Part shown: in pieces, positions 44,175 to 52,824 of the stretch
Layout of the letters: every line of letters begins with the position of its first letter
How positions within the stretch are numbered: the stretch's first letter is position 1
Origin: an uncultured Erysipelotrichaceae bacterium
GTDB taxonomy: Bacteria > Bacillota_I > Bacilli_A > Erysipelotrichales > Erysipelotrichaceae
Reading direction: 5' to 3'
Length of the DNA: 64,000 bases
Assembly (NCBI GenBank): GCA_902761625.1
Contig: CACWLH010000021.1
Location: 1 to 64,000, forward strand
Notes under the pieces: model-generated
What the model was told of the DNA's origin: nothing
What the model saw: the letters and a program-made list of their open reading frames with translations, nothing else
Databases searched by the model: none
Position numbers and translations under genes: made by a program

Positions 44175-45736
44175 AATTGATAATGGGTATATACGATGCA
44201 CCGGAAATCCAGGAGCAGCCGCTGCTTGAAATCGATCCGCTGAAGGCGAATATCGCCGTATTCGGTTCACCGATGAGCGGAAAGACGAAGTTTATCGAAA
44301 CAATGCTGCTGAGGCTGACCTCGAATATCGGCAAAGGAACCAAAGAGGATGTCTACATCATCGATTTCGGCGGAAACATCGGTGATTATGCGGATCTGCC
44401 GGTTGTCTGTGCATGTTTTGACAACAGCAATGAAGAAAACATCAAACGTGTGTTCAAGATTATCGATGACAGACTCAGAGAAAATGCACGTCAGCTGGGC
44501 AGTAAGAATTATTACATGGCAGCTTCCAAGCCTGATACCTGCCCGCCCCATCTGACCCTGATCATTGAAAATCTCAATGCCTTCCTTGCGGATGAAAGAT
44601 TCGCGACATATCAGGATCAGCTGATGAAGCTTTGCCGCGACGGTCTTTCCAAAGGATTGACGGTTGTGTTCACAGCCAATGATACCAGCGGAATCAGCCG
44701 CTATCTGGCCAATTTCGGACATAAGATCGCATTCAACATGCCGGCCACCTCATATATGGACATCTTCGGCAGCAAGAGCGTTTCCACAATGAGAACCCCG
44801 GGCAGAGGCCTTGTGACCGTGGATTCAGGCGTTTATGAATTCCAGGCCTTCCTGCCGTTCAAGCCGAAAACTGAGGAAGATGACCTCAAGGCGCTGATTG
44901 CACAATATCAGACTTATAAAAACCCGAATAAACTGATTTCTCTGCCGGATATTCTGACCATGACCAATATCCGTGAATACAGTGCCGACAAGATTCAGCC
45001 GAGCAATGACAATATCTACTTCGGACTTGATTATTATGATCACAAGCCGATGATCATCGACATTGACAAGACCAGATCCATCGGTATTTACGGAAAGAAG
45101 GGTTTCGGTAAAACGAATCTGCTGAAAATTCTGACTGCGCAGATCTGGATGTATCACCGCGATGCGAGATTCATCCTGTTCGATGACGGCAGAAAGCAGC
45201 TGGAAACAATCCGGGATACCATTCTCAAAAACAATAAGAACACAGTCTATTACGACAATGCGACTGATCTCAGAGTATACCTCAATGAAAACGGCTATGG
45301 CGCAACCCGCAAAGCAAATGAAAAAGTCGAAGTGCAGGATACACCGTATACCGTCTTCATTCTTCAGAACCGGATGCTCTATCACAATTCATCAGGTACA
45401 GATATCAGATATCTGAGCGTGAATCTTTTCCCGGATATGATCGTCAATGCGGAAAAGAGAAAATTCCTGTTTATTTATTCCGATTTCAAGATTCCGGAAA
45501 CCGAATTCAGAGACAAGCTGAACAACTGTCTGTCTGCAGCATTCCTGCTTGACAACATCGGAGACTTCATCGCTGAAAAAGGCGCAAAAACCGCATTCGG
45601 CGAAATGGATCCGAAAGAACTGAAAGCACAATACGCCAAGTGCTCACTCGGTGACGGATACTATTACGACATTGAAGGCGATGACCTTCACAAAGTGAAA
45701 CTCATAAAATTTGAGGGAGGAAAGAAAAATGGCTGA
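44171..45736 (+). CDS. EssC-type ATPase, C-terminal subunit
   Basis: The 521-aa protein supplies the last two ATPase domains of an EssC-like motor: Walker A GSPMSGKT (about residue 31) and GKKGFGKT (about residue 307). Walker B acids are weak (LTLIIENLNA, FILFDDGR), as in the regulatory domains of EssC/EccC. In most Bacillota these domains are fused to the upstream part; a split recalls EccCa/EccCb of mycobacterial systems. It overlaps both neighbours by a few bases. Confidence 0.88.
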   Translation: MKLIMGIYDAPEIQEQPLLEIDPLKANIAVFGSPMSGKTKFIETMLLRLTSNIGKGTKEDVYIIDFGGNIGDYADLPVVCACFDNSNEENIKRVFKIIDDRLRENARQLGSKNYYMAASKPDTCPPHLTLIIENLNAFLADERFATYQDQLMKLCRDGLSKGLTVVFTANDTSGISRYLANFGHKIAFNMPATSYMDIFGSKSVSTMRTPGRGLVTVDSGVYEFQAFLPFKPKTEEDDLKALIAQYQTYKNPNKLISLPDILTMTNIREYSADKIQPSNDNIYFGLDYYDHKPMIIDIDKTRSIGIYGKKGFGKTNLLKILTAQIWMYHRDARFILFDDGRKQLETIRDTILKNNKNTVYYDNATDLRVYLNENGYGATRKANEKVEVQDTPYTVFILQNRMLYHNSSGTDIRYLSVNLFPDMIVNAEKRKFLFIYSDFKIPETEFRDKLNNCLSAAFLLDNIGDFIAEKGAKTAFGEMDPKELKAQYAKCSLGDGYYYDIEGDDLHKVKLIKFEGGKKNG

Positions 45737-46037
45737 CGAATATGTTCTGCTTGACACAAAGGCATTCGATCAGGCGCTTGCCAAAAAAGACGATCTGATC
45801 AGACAGTATGATGATATCAATACGGAATATGACAGAATCGTAAATACCCTTCTGAACAACTGGAAGGGCAGAGGCGCAAATGCATTCAAAAAGGATGCTC
45901 AGACTGTAAAAACAAATATCGTCGGAATCTTTGATATTCTCAAGATCATGTGCGATACACTGACTGACTGCAGACAGATCTTCGCAGAAGTCGATACAGC
46001 ACTGGGCGAGAGCAACCGCAATCCGGATGGCCAGTAA
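45729..46037 (+). CDS. WXG100 protein D
   Basis: The 102-aa protein has the central NNWKGRGANAF turn (WKG) between two helices, a standard WXG100 pattern. Its tail SNRNPDGQ matches that of the protein at 39139. It starts inside the ATPase gene (8-nt overlap) after GGGAGGAAAG, so its synthesis is tied to the motor. Confidence 0.88.
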   Translation: MADEYVLLDTKAFDQALAKKDDLIRQYDDINTEYDRIVNTLLNNWKGRGANAFKKDAQTVKTNIVGIFDILKIMCDTLTDCRQIFAEVDTALGESNRNPDGQ

Positions 46038-46126
46038 GCCGGCGTTCACATTTCACCGATAACGGATCAGCATAAAGCAATCCCTTTATGCTGATCCTCT
46101 GTTGAATTTAATGAGGAGATTTGATT

Positions 46127-47617
46127 ATGGATCAATGGAAATATGTGAAATATGCCAGACGCGGACTGAAACATATTCAGGACAGTCAGCGGATCCAGTC
46201 GAGTGCGGAGATCAAGGAGAACGGTCATGCTCTGGCAGCTGTTGTCTGCAAAGGCATTGAGAGTCTTTCCTTTTCGGAAGTGGCGGCTTCAGAGGTTGCA
46301 TCGGGTGTATGCACCGCATTGCTCAGATTCGGCCAGTCTGCTGACCAGTTTGATCCGCAGGATGAGGAACAGGTATACCAGCTGAAATCACAGCTTGTTC
46401 AGGAAGCCCGTAAAATCATCAGATCAAAAGCAAAATCCATCGGGATCGACCGTGAGCAGATGGACTGCACACTTTCTTTTGTGCTGATTCTGAAGGATTT
46501 AAACCAGGCAATCACGGGAAATCTAGGCAGCAGCGTGATCGGTCTGATCCGTCAAAGCGATGCAAGACTGATCGCTGCCGGCACAGATGCAGCTGAACTC
46601 AGTGTGTCTTCCGAATATGCGGCGGATGAGATGCAGCTGCAGCATTTTGATCTGAATGATGGAAATCTGACCGGTTTCCTGATCACAACAAAAGGATTGG
46701 AAAACGAGATTTACAGCCGTGATTCCTCCGATCTGAAAACGAATGCGCAGAAGTATATCAACGCGCTGTTTGAACAGAATCCGGAAGGCAGAATTGATTC
46801 ATATGTTTCGGCTTTGACCAGTCGCAATGCTCAGCAATATCAGGATGATATCTGTCTGGCTGTTCTTGGCAGAATGGTTTCACCGGTTTCACTCAAACCG
46901 GCGACCTGGCTTTGTGTATGCGGAAGCAGAAACCTGACCAGCTACAAATTCTGCAAGAAATGCGGTACGGATTTCAACGTGCTGTACAAGGGAATTGACT
47001 TTGATAAATTCGGCGGAAAGGATAATATTTTCAGAAATCTGAACAACGATCCAGTTCAGGAAATGGCATTCCTTGAGCAGGCCGCTGCGAAAGCCGGTCT
47101 CGAAACAAAAAAAAATTCTCCTTCTTCGACGTCTTCTTTTGAAAACTCTGAAATGAGTTATGACCAGGATCCAATGGCATTCAGGCCGGCAGCGCCAGCC
47201 ATGCAGCAGGCGCCTTCACAGCCGGTACAGTCTTCCAAGCAATGGAAAGACACGAATGTGATCCGGCCTCAGCAGAGTGTTTCCGAAATGAAGACAACGT
47301 CTTCCAAACAATGGAAAGATACCAATGTGATCCGTCCCGGCTCACAGCCTTCTGTAAATTCTAATAAAAAGGAATCCGGATATCAGGATCATTATTACGA
47401 TTCATCGTCATTCGAAGCGAAGGAAAAGGGCGGACTGAATTTCCACGCAAAGCTGATCGCGATTCTCGGAGCAGTGGTCGCCTGCATATTGATTGCGGTG
47501 ATTGCCGTAGTCTTCATCCGTTCCGGTTCAGATACATCACAGAATACAGATAATAACTCAACGGAAATCGATCAGTCCGGCAATGACCAGGGAAGCAAGC
47601 CGATTCATTTCCATTGA
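46127..47617 (+). CDS. membrane protein with zinc ribbon and twin threonine motifs, diverged PP2C-like head
   Basis: The 496-aa protein has an N-terminal 270-residue domain that loosely follows the PP2C order (ALAAVVCKGIESL, VASGVCTALLRFG) but lacks the metal aspartates. A zinc ribbon follows (CVCGSRN and CKKCG). A disordered linker holds two exact copies of SSKQWKDTNVIRP, then a single membrane span near residue 450 (IAILGAVVACILIAVIAVVF). The twin threonine motifs could be phosphorylated docking sites. Start: ATG at 46127 after GAGGAG. Confidence 0.75.
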   Translation: MDQWKYVKYARRGLKHIQDSQRIQSSAEIKENGHALAAVVCKGIESLSFSEVAASEVASGVCTALLRFGQSADQFDPQDEEQVYQLKSQLVQEARKIIRSKAKSIGIDREQMDCTLSFVLILKDLNQAITGNLGSSVIGLIRQSDARLIAAGTDAAELSVSSEYAADEMQLQHFDLNDGNLTGFLITTKGLENEIYSRDSSDLKTNAQKYINALFEQNPEGRIDSYVSALTSRNAQQYQDDICLAVLGRMVSPVSLKPATWLCVCGSRNLTSYKFCKKCGTDFNVLYKGIDFDKFGGKDNIFRNLNNDPVQEMAFLEQAAAKAGLETKKNSPSSTSSFENSEMSYDQDPMAFRPAAPAMQQAPSQPVQSSKQWKDTNVIRPQQSVSEMKTTSSKQWKDTNVIRPGSQPSVNSNKKESGYQDHYYDSSSFEAKEKGGLNFHAKLIAILGAVVACILIAVIAVVFIRSGSDTSQNTDNNSTEIDQSGNDQGSKPIHFH

Positions 47618-47654
47618 TTGAACCAACTCTGTCTTTCTTCATAAGGAGAATTCC

Positions 47655-48845
47655 ATGCATATCGAAATCAACAACGGGGGATTGTTTGGCGGTGCATCGA
47701 TTGAGGATTTTCAGATCAATCTTGATCATTTCATAGATACATCAAATGATATCCTTTCCGCATTTAAAACCGTGGAGAATCAAACGCATGATCTGAACGG
47801 CGGTATCGGTTCTCTCGCAGAGGCGGTTGAACTGATCGGCCTGAGAATCCGTGAGGAACAGCGTAAGATTGAAGCTGCTCTGGAGGTAAAGCGCAAAACG
47901 GTTGACTTTGTGGTCCTGGCCAACCGTGTGGACAAACAGGTGGCAGAACTGGTGGATCATAACAGGGAAGCATTCTACCGGATCAATCCATGGCTGCGTC
48001 CTCCTCATGAAGGAAATATCTTCCAGATTGTCCGGGATCTGATTGCAAGGACGGCAAGAAGTGTATCGGAAACAGTCTATCGGGAATTCAAGGAGACGAC
48101 ACAGAGAACACTGGAAAAGTGCCGGCAGATGATTGTTTCGTTTTACAAAGATATAAGATTTTTTGTCAGATTTGTTTCCAGAGAAGCGCGTCAGTTCAGC
48201 AGCTGGGTTTCAATCATCTGGAAACAAGGTGTGATCGAACTTGGAACAGTTCTGGCATCGCTTGACATGCCCACCGAGATTGCGGCTTCAGTCGGCGCAC
48301 TCGCAGCAGCACTTTCCGCAATCGCCGCAATCAGGTTTGTAATCCCTGATTTCTATGATCTCTGGCGTGAAATTGAAAGGAAGACTTATCGGGCGTCAGA
48401 GGCGGTCACTGAAATCATTTCAAAGACAGCAGCAGAGCCGGAACCAGAACGTCATCCTGACTGGATACAGACGAGTATGGAGTCACGTTTACGGCTGTTG
48501 CCCGGCGTGCCTGCACCGCAGCCGAATATCAAAGAAGCTGTCGAGGAAGTGATACGCAAGGCGGCGTTTAAAGATCTGAAGCCTCTGCCGCTCACTGTGC
48601 AGGAAATACCCATAAGGATCATACCCGGGGTGCCTGCCCCGCAGTACAGACTGGCAGACCGTATTGTGGAAATACTGCGGCGACTGAGTATAGATAATCA
48701 GTGGATTCTGTTCAGGCTGGGGCCTGTAATAACTATTGATCATCCGATTTTACCAGGCCCGCATCTGCCGACACCTGAAGAAATAATCAGAAGAAGGCTT
48801 CAGAATATAGATTTAACGCGAATCCTGGAGCAGATGCTTTTATAA
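47655..48845 (+). CDS. LXG-like T7SS effector family protein 1 (Pro-repeat C-terminus)
   Basis: The 396-aa protein opens the effector series. Residues 1-115 share the family head (MHIEINNGG, FGGAS, TSNDILSAFKTV, LNGG, NRVDKQVAEL, NPWLRPP). Its middle is helical with a hydrophobic stretch (VGALAAALSAIAAIRFVIPD). The C-terminus carries about three repeats built on PGVPAPQ plus a helix (LPGVPAPQPNIKEAVEEV, IPGVPAPQYRLADRIVEI) and no visible enzyme. It may be a structural member or an unusual toxin. AAGGAGAA precedes the ATG. Confidence 0.7.
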   Translation: MHIEINNGGLFGGASIEDFQINLDHFIDTSNDILSAFKTVENQTHDLNGGIGSLAEAVELIGLRIREEQRKIEAALEVKRKTVDFVVLANRVDKQVAELVDHNREAFYRINPWLRPPHEGNIFQIVRDLIARTARSVSETVYREFKETTQRTLEKCRQMIVSFYKDIRFFVRFVSREARQFSSWVSIIWKQGVIELGTVLASLDMPTEIAASVGALAAALSAIAAIRFVIPDFYDLWREIERKTYRASEAVTEIISKTAAEPEPERHPDWIQTSMESRLRLLPGVPAPQPNIKEAVEEVIRKAAFKDLKPLPLTVQEIPIRIIPGVPAPQYRLADRIVEILRRLSIDNQWILFRLGPVITIDHPILPGPHLPTPEEIIRRRLQNIDLTRILEQMLL

Positions 48846-48937
48846 ACACAGCCTTCTGCATCAATCAGCCTGTGAAAACAGTGTTGAACCATTGAAACGT
48901 ATTGATAGAGTCATGTGATCATAGGAAGGATCAGAGT

Positions 48938-50284
48938 ATGCACATTGAAATAAACAGTGGGGGATTGTTTGGCGGTGCATCAATTAATGATTTTCAGTTT
49001 GATCTGAACAAATTCATAGGAACATCAAATGACATCCTTTCCGCATTCAAAACAGTTCAGAACACCACCCAGAATCTGAATGGCGGTGTTGGTGTACTGC
49101 GCGATGCGCTTGAACAGATCGGAGAAAGAATCCGTGAGGAAGAGCGCAAGATTGAAGCTGCCATAGAGGTGCAGCAGAAAACGATTGAATTTGTTTCCCT
49201 GGTCAATCGCGTGGATAAACAGGTGGCGGATCTGGTCACTCAGAACAGTGATGAGTTCTACCGGACATATCCCTGGCTGAGGCCTCCTGTGCCCGTCGAA
49301 GATAACAGGAATTTCATCCAGAAGGGCCTTGATTATGCAGGTGAAAAGCTTCATCAGGCCGGTGAGGCTCTGAAAGAATTCTGGGAAGGGGCCAAAGACG
49401 GTTTCAGACAGTTAGGGGAATTCATTACTGAATTCTATGAAGATCACAAGAAGCTCATCGATACAATTGTACTGGGAGCTGCGATCATAGGGTCCATTGC
49501 GGCGCTGATATCAGGCGCGGGAGTGATCGCTCTTGTACCATTATTGCAATCAGTGGGCGTCCCATTGGGGATTGCGACCGGAGTCAGTGCGGCAGTGGTG
49601 ATAACCTCTGAGGTTCTGACAATCGGTTCTTCAACTTTAGATCTCGCGGATACCTGGTTTGAGATTGACAATCCGGTATTCAATACAATCCAGAATTACC
49701 TTAATGTCACATCGACTATATTCGGCGGAGTTTTGCTGATCGGCGGAATTCATAATTTCAGACATCCGGATCAGCTTGCGGATGTTAAGAAAAAGATTAG
49801 TGATCCGTATAAAGCGTTACACTTACGACGCACACGCGGAATCGGATGTTTTGATAAAAATGGTCGGCCTGTCGAATGTGTCGCCGATTCCTTCCCGGGC
49901 CAGGACAAAGGTTTCTCAGGACATATACCATATGGTGAAGGGGAATACTATCATGTGAAACCCGAGCATGGCGGGGAGGTTTATGTCAGCACGGGTCCTA
50001 TCGATCATAAAGATTTCCAAGTGCAGATTAATAATTATAAGGACGTGGCTATTCTGAGTGGAGTAGATGGATTTGAAGATGGAACTGTGAAAAAGCATAT
50101 CTGGTTTTATATTGAGGATAAAATTCATAATATATTTAATAAGAATGTCACTGTTTACAATTTCAACAAACTGACTGTTCCGCAGATCACTGAAATTATG
50201 CAGAAACACACGGCGATAGTCGGCGGATTTTGCTTCAGTGAAAGGAATAAAGCAATCATTGAAGCATTAAAGCGTCTCAAATAA
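48938..50284 (+). CDS. LXG-like effector 2 with shared unknown C-terminal domain
   Basis: The 448-aa protein has the family head (1-115), a helix with ITEFYEDHKKLIDTIVLG leading into hydrophobic segments (about 165-290), and a C-terminal domain from about residue 315. That domain (YHVKPEHGGEVYVSTGP, then GGFCFSERNKAIIEAL) is also in the effector at 51475 and, broken, at 51303. It may be a toxin, but no active-site pattern is recognised. No immunity gene lies in the 28-bp gap before the next effector. The ATG at 48938 begins the conserved head. Confidence 0.75.
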   Translation: MHIEINSGGLFGGASINDFQFDLNKFIGTSNDILSAFKTVQNTTQNLNGGVGVLRDALEQIGERIREEERKIEAAIEVQQKTIEFVSLVNRVDKQVADLVTQNSDEFYRTYPWLRPPVPVEDNRNFIQKGLDYAGEKLHQAGEALKEFWEGAKDGFRQLGEFITEFYEDHKKLIDTIVLGAAIIGSIAALISGAGVIALVPLLQSVGVPLGIATGVSAAVVITSEVLTIGSSTLDLADTWFEIDNPVFNTIQNYLNVTSTIFGGVLLIGGIHNFRHPDQLADVKKKISDPYKALHLRRTRGIGCFDKNGRPVECVADSFPGQDKGFSGHIPYGEGEYYHVKPEHGGEVYVSTGPIDHKDFQVQINNYKDVAILSGVDGFEDGTVKKHIWFYIEDKIHNIFNKNVTVYNFNKLTVPQITEIMQKHTAIVGGFCFSERNKAIIEALKRLK

Positions 50285-50312
50285 TCAGTTTCTTTGCAGA
50301 AAGGATGGATTT

Positions 50313-51233
50313 ATGCATATAGAAATAAACAGTGGAGGTTTGCTTGGCGGTGCATCAATTAATGACTTCCAGGTAGATCTCGACCAGTTTATCGGTGCAT
50401 CGAATGATATCCTTTCCGCCTTCAAAACAGTTCAGAACACTACCCAGAATCTCAATGGCGGTGTTGGTTCACTGCGTGAGGCGCTTGAGCAGATCGGCGA
50501 AAGAATCCGTGAGGAAGAGCGCAAGATCGAAGCGGCCATCGAGGTGCAGCAGAAAACAATTGAGTTTGTTGCTCTGGCCAATCGTGTGGATAAACAGGTG
50601 GCGGAACTGGTCAATCAGAACAGAGAAGAGTTCTACCGGACCAATCCATGGCTCAGGCCTCCCCAGCCAGTCGAAGATGATCGCAGCCTGTTTGAAATAG
50701 GTGCTGATTATCTGAAAGAAGGACTTCATCAAGTCGGTGAGTTCTTCAGACAAAACTGGGAATATGCCAAAGAAGCATATAAACAGATACGGGACAGTAT
50801 TCTTGAATTTTATAAAGAACACAAGAAAATCATCGACACGATCATAGCAGGGGCTGCGATCGTAGCCTCCGTCGTGGCATTGATATCAGGCACAGGACTT
50901 GTCGTTCTTGTACCATTATTGACCGCATTGGGAGTTTCTCTGGAAACAGCGGCTGCGGTGAGTGCAGCCGTGATGGTAACCGGTTACGTCGTGTCAATCA
51001 GCTCCAACGTTCTTAATATTATGGATACCTGGCTGGAAATTGACACACCTCTGTTCAATACGATACAGACGATCTTATCCGTCACATCAACCGTCTTCAG
51101 AACAATCAGGATCATTGGTTCACTCTACAATTTAGTCCACCCGGGTGATTTGGAGAAAGTCAAGGAACTGATCAAGGCGAAGTATGAACATCCTGAGACC
51201 CCGGAAAAGGTCAAAGTAAAAGTCAGGAAATAA
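50313..51233 (+). CDS. LXG-like effector 3, lacking a toxin domain
   Basis: The 306-aa protein has the head and hydrophobic middle of the family (EFYKEHKKIIDTIIAGAAIV) but stops after a short basic tail (EHPETPEKVKVKVRK). All full effectors have 100-150 more residues. About 70 bp further on lies a broken piece of the C-terminal domain of effector 2, so this gene probably lost its toxin part. It may be inert or act as an acceptor for recombination. Confidence 0.75.
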   Translation: MHIEINSGGLLGGASINDFQVDLDQFIGASNDILSAFKTVQNTTQNLNGGVGSLREALEQIGERIREEERKIEAAIEVQQKTIEFVALANRVDKQVAELVNQNREEFYRTNPWLRPPQPVEDDRSLFEIGADYLKEGLHQVGEFFRQNWEYAKEAYKQIRDSILEFYKEHKKIIDTIIAGAAIVASVVALISGTGLVVLVPLLTALGVSLETAAAVSAAVMVTGYVVSISSNVLNIMDTWLEIDTPLFNTIQTILSVTSTVFRTIRIIGSLYNLVHPGDLEKVKELIKAKYEHPETPEKVKVKVRK

Positions 51234-51302
51234 TACCATGATCCCTTTCTGATATGCTCGGAGGCATGATCAATGAGCGGATGATATCGGGGGCAGGCCG
51301 TA

Positions 51303-51450
51303 AGAATGTCACAGTTATTATTTCACCGAAATGACTGTTCCGCAGATCCGCACACAACGAAAAAAAAGACAGTTACATCGTCTGTGTATAGTGTGCTTAA
51401 GTGAAAGGAACAAAGCAATCATTGAAGCTATGAAATCTTTCATCAAATAA
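51303..51450 (+). pseudogene. orphan fragment of an effector C-terminal domain
   Basis: The stretch matches the 3' end of effector 2 at the DNA level: AAGAATGTCAC, ACTGTTCCGCAGATC and GTGAAAGGAA, ending in an ATCAAATAA-like stop. Stops and length changes break the frame. It lies right after the truncated effector 3 and looks like a displaced toxin cassette left by recombination. Confidence 0.65.
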
Positions 51451-51474
51451 GAAACTTTGAGAGAGGACAGATTT

Positions 51475-52800
51475 ATGCATATTGAAATAAACAATGGAGG
51501 ATTGTTCGGCGGAGCGTCAATTAACGATTTCCAGGTTGATCTTGATCAGTTTATCGGAACGTCAAATGATATCCTTTCTGCCTTCAAAACAGTTCAGAAC
51601 AGCACGCAGAGTCTCAATGGCGGTGTCGGCTCATTGAGCGATGCGCTTGAGCAGATCGGTGAAAGAATCCGTGAGGAAGAGCACAAGATTGAAGCTGCCA
51701 TAGAGGTGCAGCAGAAAACGATTGAATTCGTTGCCCTGGCCAACCGCGTTGATAAGCAAGTGGCAGATCTGGTCAATCAGAACAAAGAGGAGTTCTACCG
51801 GACCAATCCATGGCTCAGGCCTCCCCAGCCCGTCGAAGATAACAGGAATTTCATCCAGAAGGGCCTTGATTATGCAGGTGAGAAGCTTCATGAAGCCGGT
51901 GAAGCTCTGAAACAGGTCTGGGAAGATACCAAGGAAGCATTGAAAAAATGCTGGGATGCCATCGTTGAGTTCTATGAAGAACACAAGAAGATCATTGATA
52001 CGATCGTACTGGTAGTCGGTGCCGCTTTGGCAATAGCGGCAGTCATATCCGGCGGAGGACTTCTTGTGCTGGCGCCGTTGCTGACTTCATTGGGTGTCTC
52101 AGCGGGGGTGGCGACCGCAATCAGCAGTGCGGTGGCGGTAACTGCCATCGTTTCGACAATCGGGTCCACAGGCCTTAACATTGCGGATGTCTGGCTTGAG
52201 ATTGACACGCCGTTGTTCAATACGATACAGAATGTCTTTTCCATCACATCGGCAGTATCCAACGGTTTGGTTGCGATCGGTTCGATCTATAATGCATTCC
52301 ATCCTGGCGCGATTGAGAATATCAAGAATCAGATGCGTCCGCAGTATGCGCGCAGCGGTTATGGAAGCTATGGCCAGAAAGTTGATTATCTTTCTGACTT
52401 TGCACCGGGATCAGATAACGGTGTAAGCAGAATCAATCAATGGAACCAAGGTGATTTCTATCATGCGACAACCAACACAGGCGGAGATGTCTATGTCTCC
52501 ACCGGACCGATCAGTCAGGGAGACTTTGCGTCGATTGTCGATAACGCATCCGGAAATGTGAATATTCTGACCGGCACGCATGGGGATGTCAATGGCGGAC
52601 TGTTCAGAGAAATAAATTTCTTCCGGGAGGATTTCAACAGATGGGGTACATTGCCCAATGTTCATGTGTTTGATGTTACGCAGATGACGATTCCGCAAAT
52701 CAGGAATGTGCTTTTAGAACCGGGAACAAACATCTGCGCCTGGTGTTACAGTGAAAGGTGCAAAGAGGTTCTTATGGCACTCAATCTGATATTCAAATAA
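51475..52800 (+). CDS. LXG-like effector 4 with shared unknown C-terminal domain
   Basis: The 441-aa protein has the family head (1-115), VEFYEEHKKIIDTIVLV and hydrophobic segments (about 170-285). Its C-terminal domain (FYHATTNTGGDVYVSTGP, VNILTGTHGDVNGG, CAWCYSERCKEVL) is homologous to that of effector 2. Conserved positions are the GG-VYVSTGP strand and a final C-x-S-E-R helix. The GTHG motif is not kept in effector 2 (GVDG), so it is unlikely to be catalytic in both. No immunity gene follows within the 24-bp gap. Confidence 0.75.
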   Translation: MHIEINNGGLFGGASINDFQVDLDQFIGTSNDILSAFKTVQNSTQSLNGGVGSLSDALEQIGERIREEEHKIEAAIEVQQKTIEFVALANRVDKQVADLVNQNKEEFYRTNPWLRPPQPVEDNRNFIQKGLDYAGEKLHEAGEALKQVWEDTKEALKKCWDAIVEFYEEHKKIIDTIVLVVGAALAIAAVISGGGLLVLAPLLTSLGVSAGVATAISSAVAVTAIVSTIGSTGLNIADVWLEIDTPLFNTIQNVFSITSAVSNGLVAIGSIYNAFHPGAIENIKNQMRPQYARSGYGSYGQKVDYLSDFAPGSDNGVSRINQWNQGDFYHATTNTGGDVYVSTGPISQGDFASIVDNASGNVNILTGTHGDVNGGLFREINFFREDFNRWGTLPNVHVFDVTQMTIPQIRNVLLEPGTNICAWCYSERCKEVLMALNLIFK

Positions 52801-52824
52801 TAGCTTTGAAGAAAGGATACATTT

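Noticed and set aside
46127..46950. Calling the N-terminal domain an active PP2C phosphatase
   Set aside because: The metal-binding aspartates of PP2C are not visible, so only a loose resemblance is claimed.
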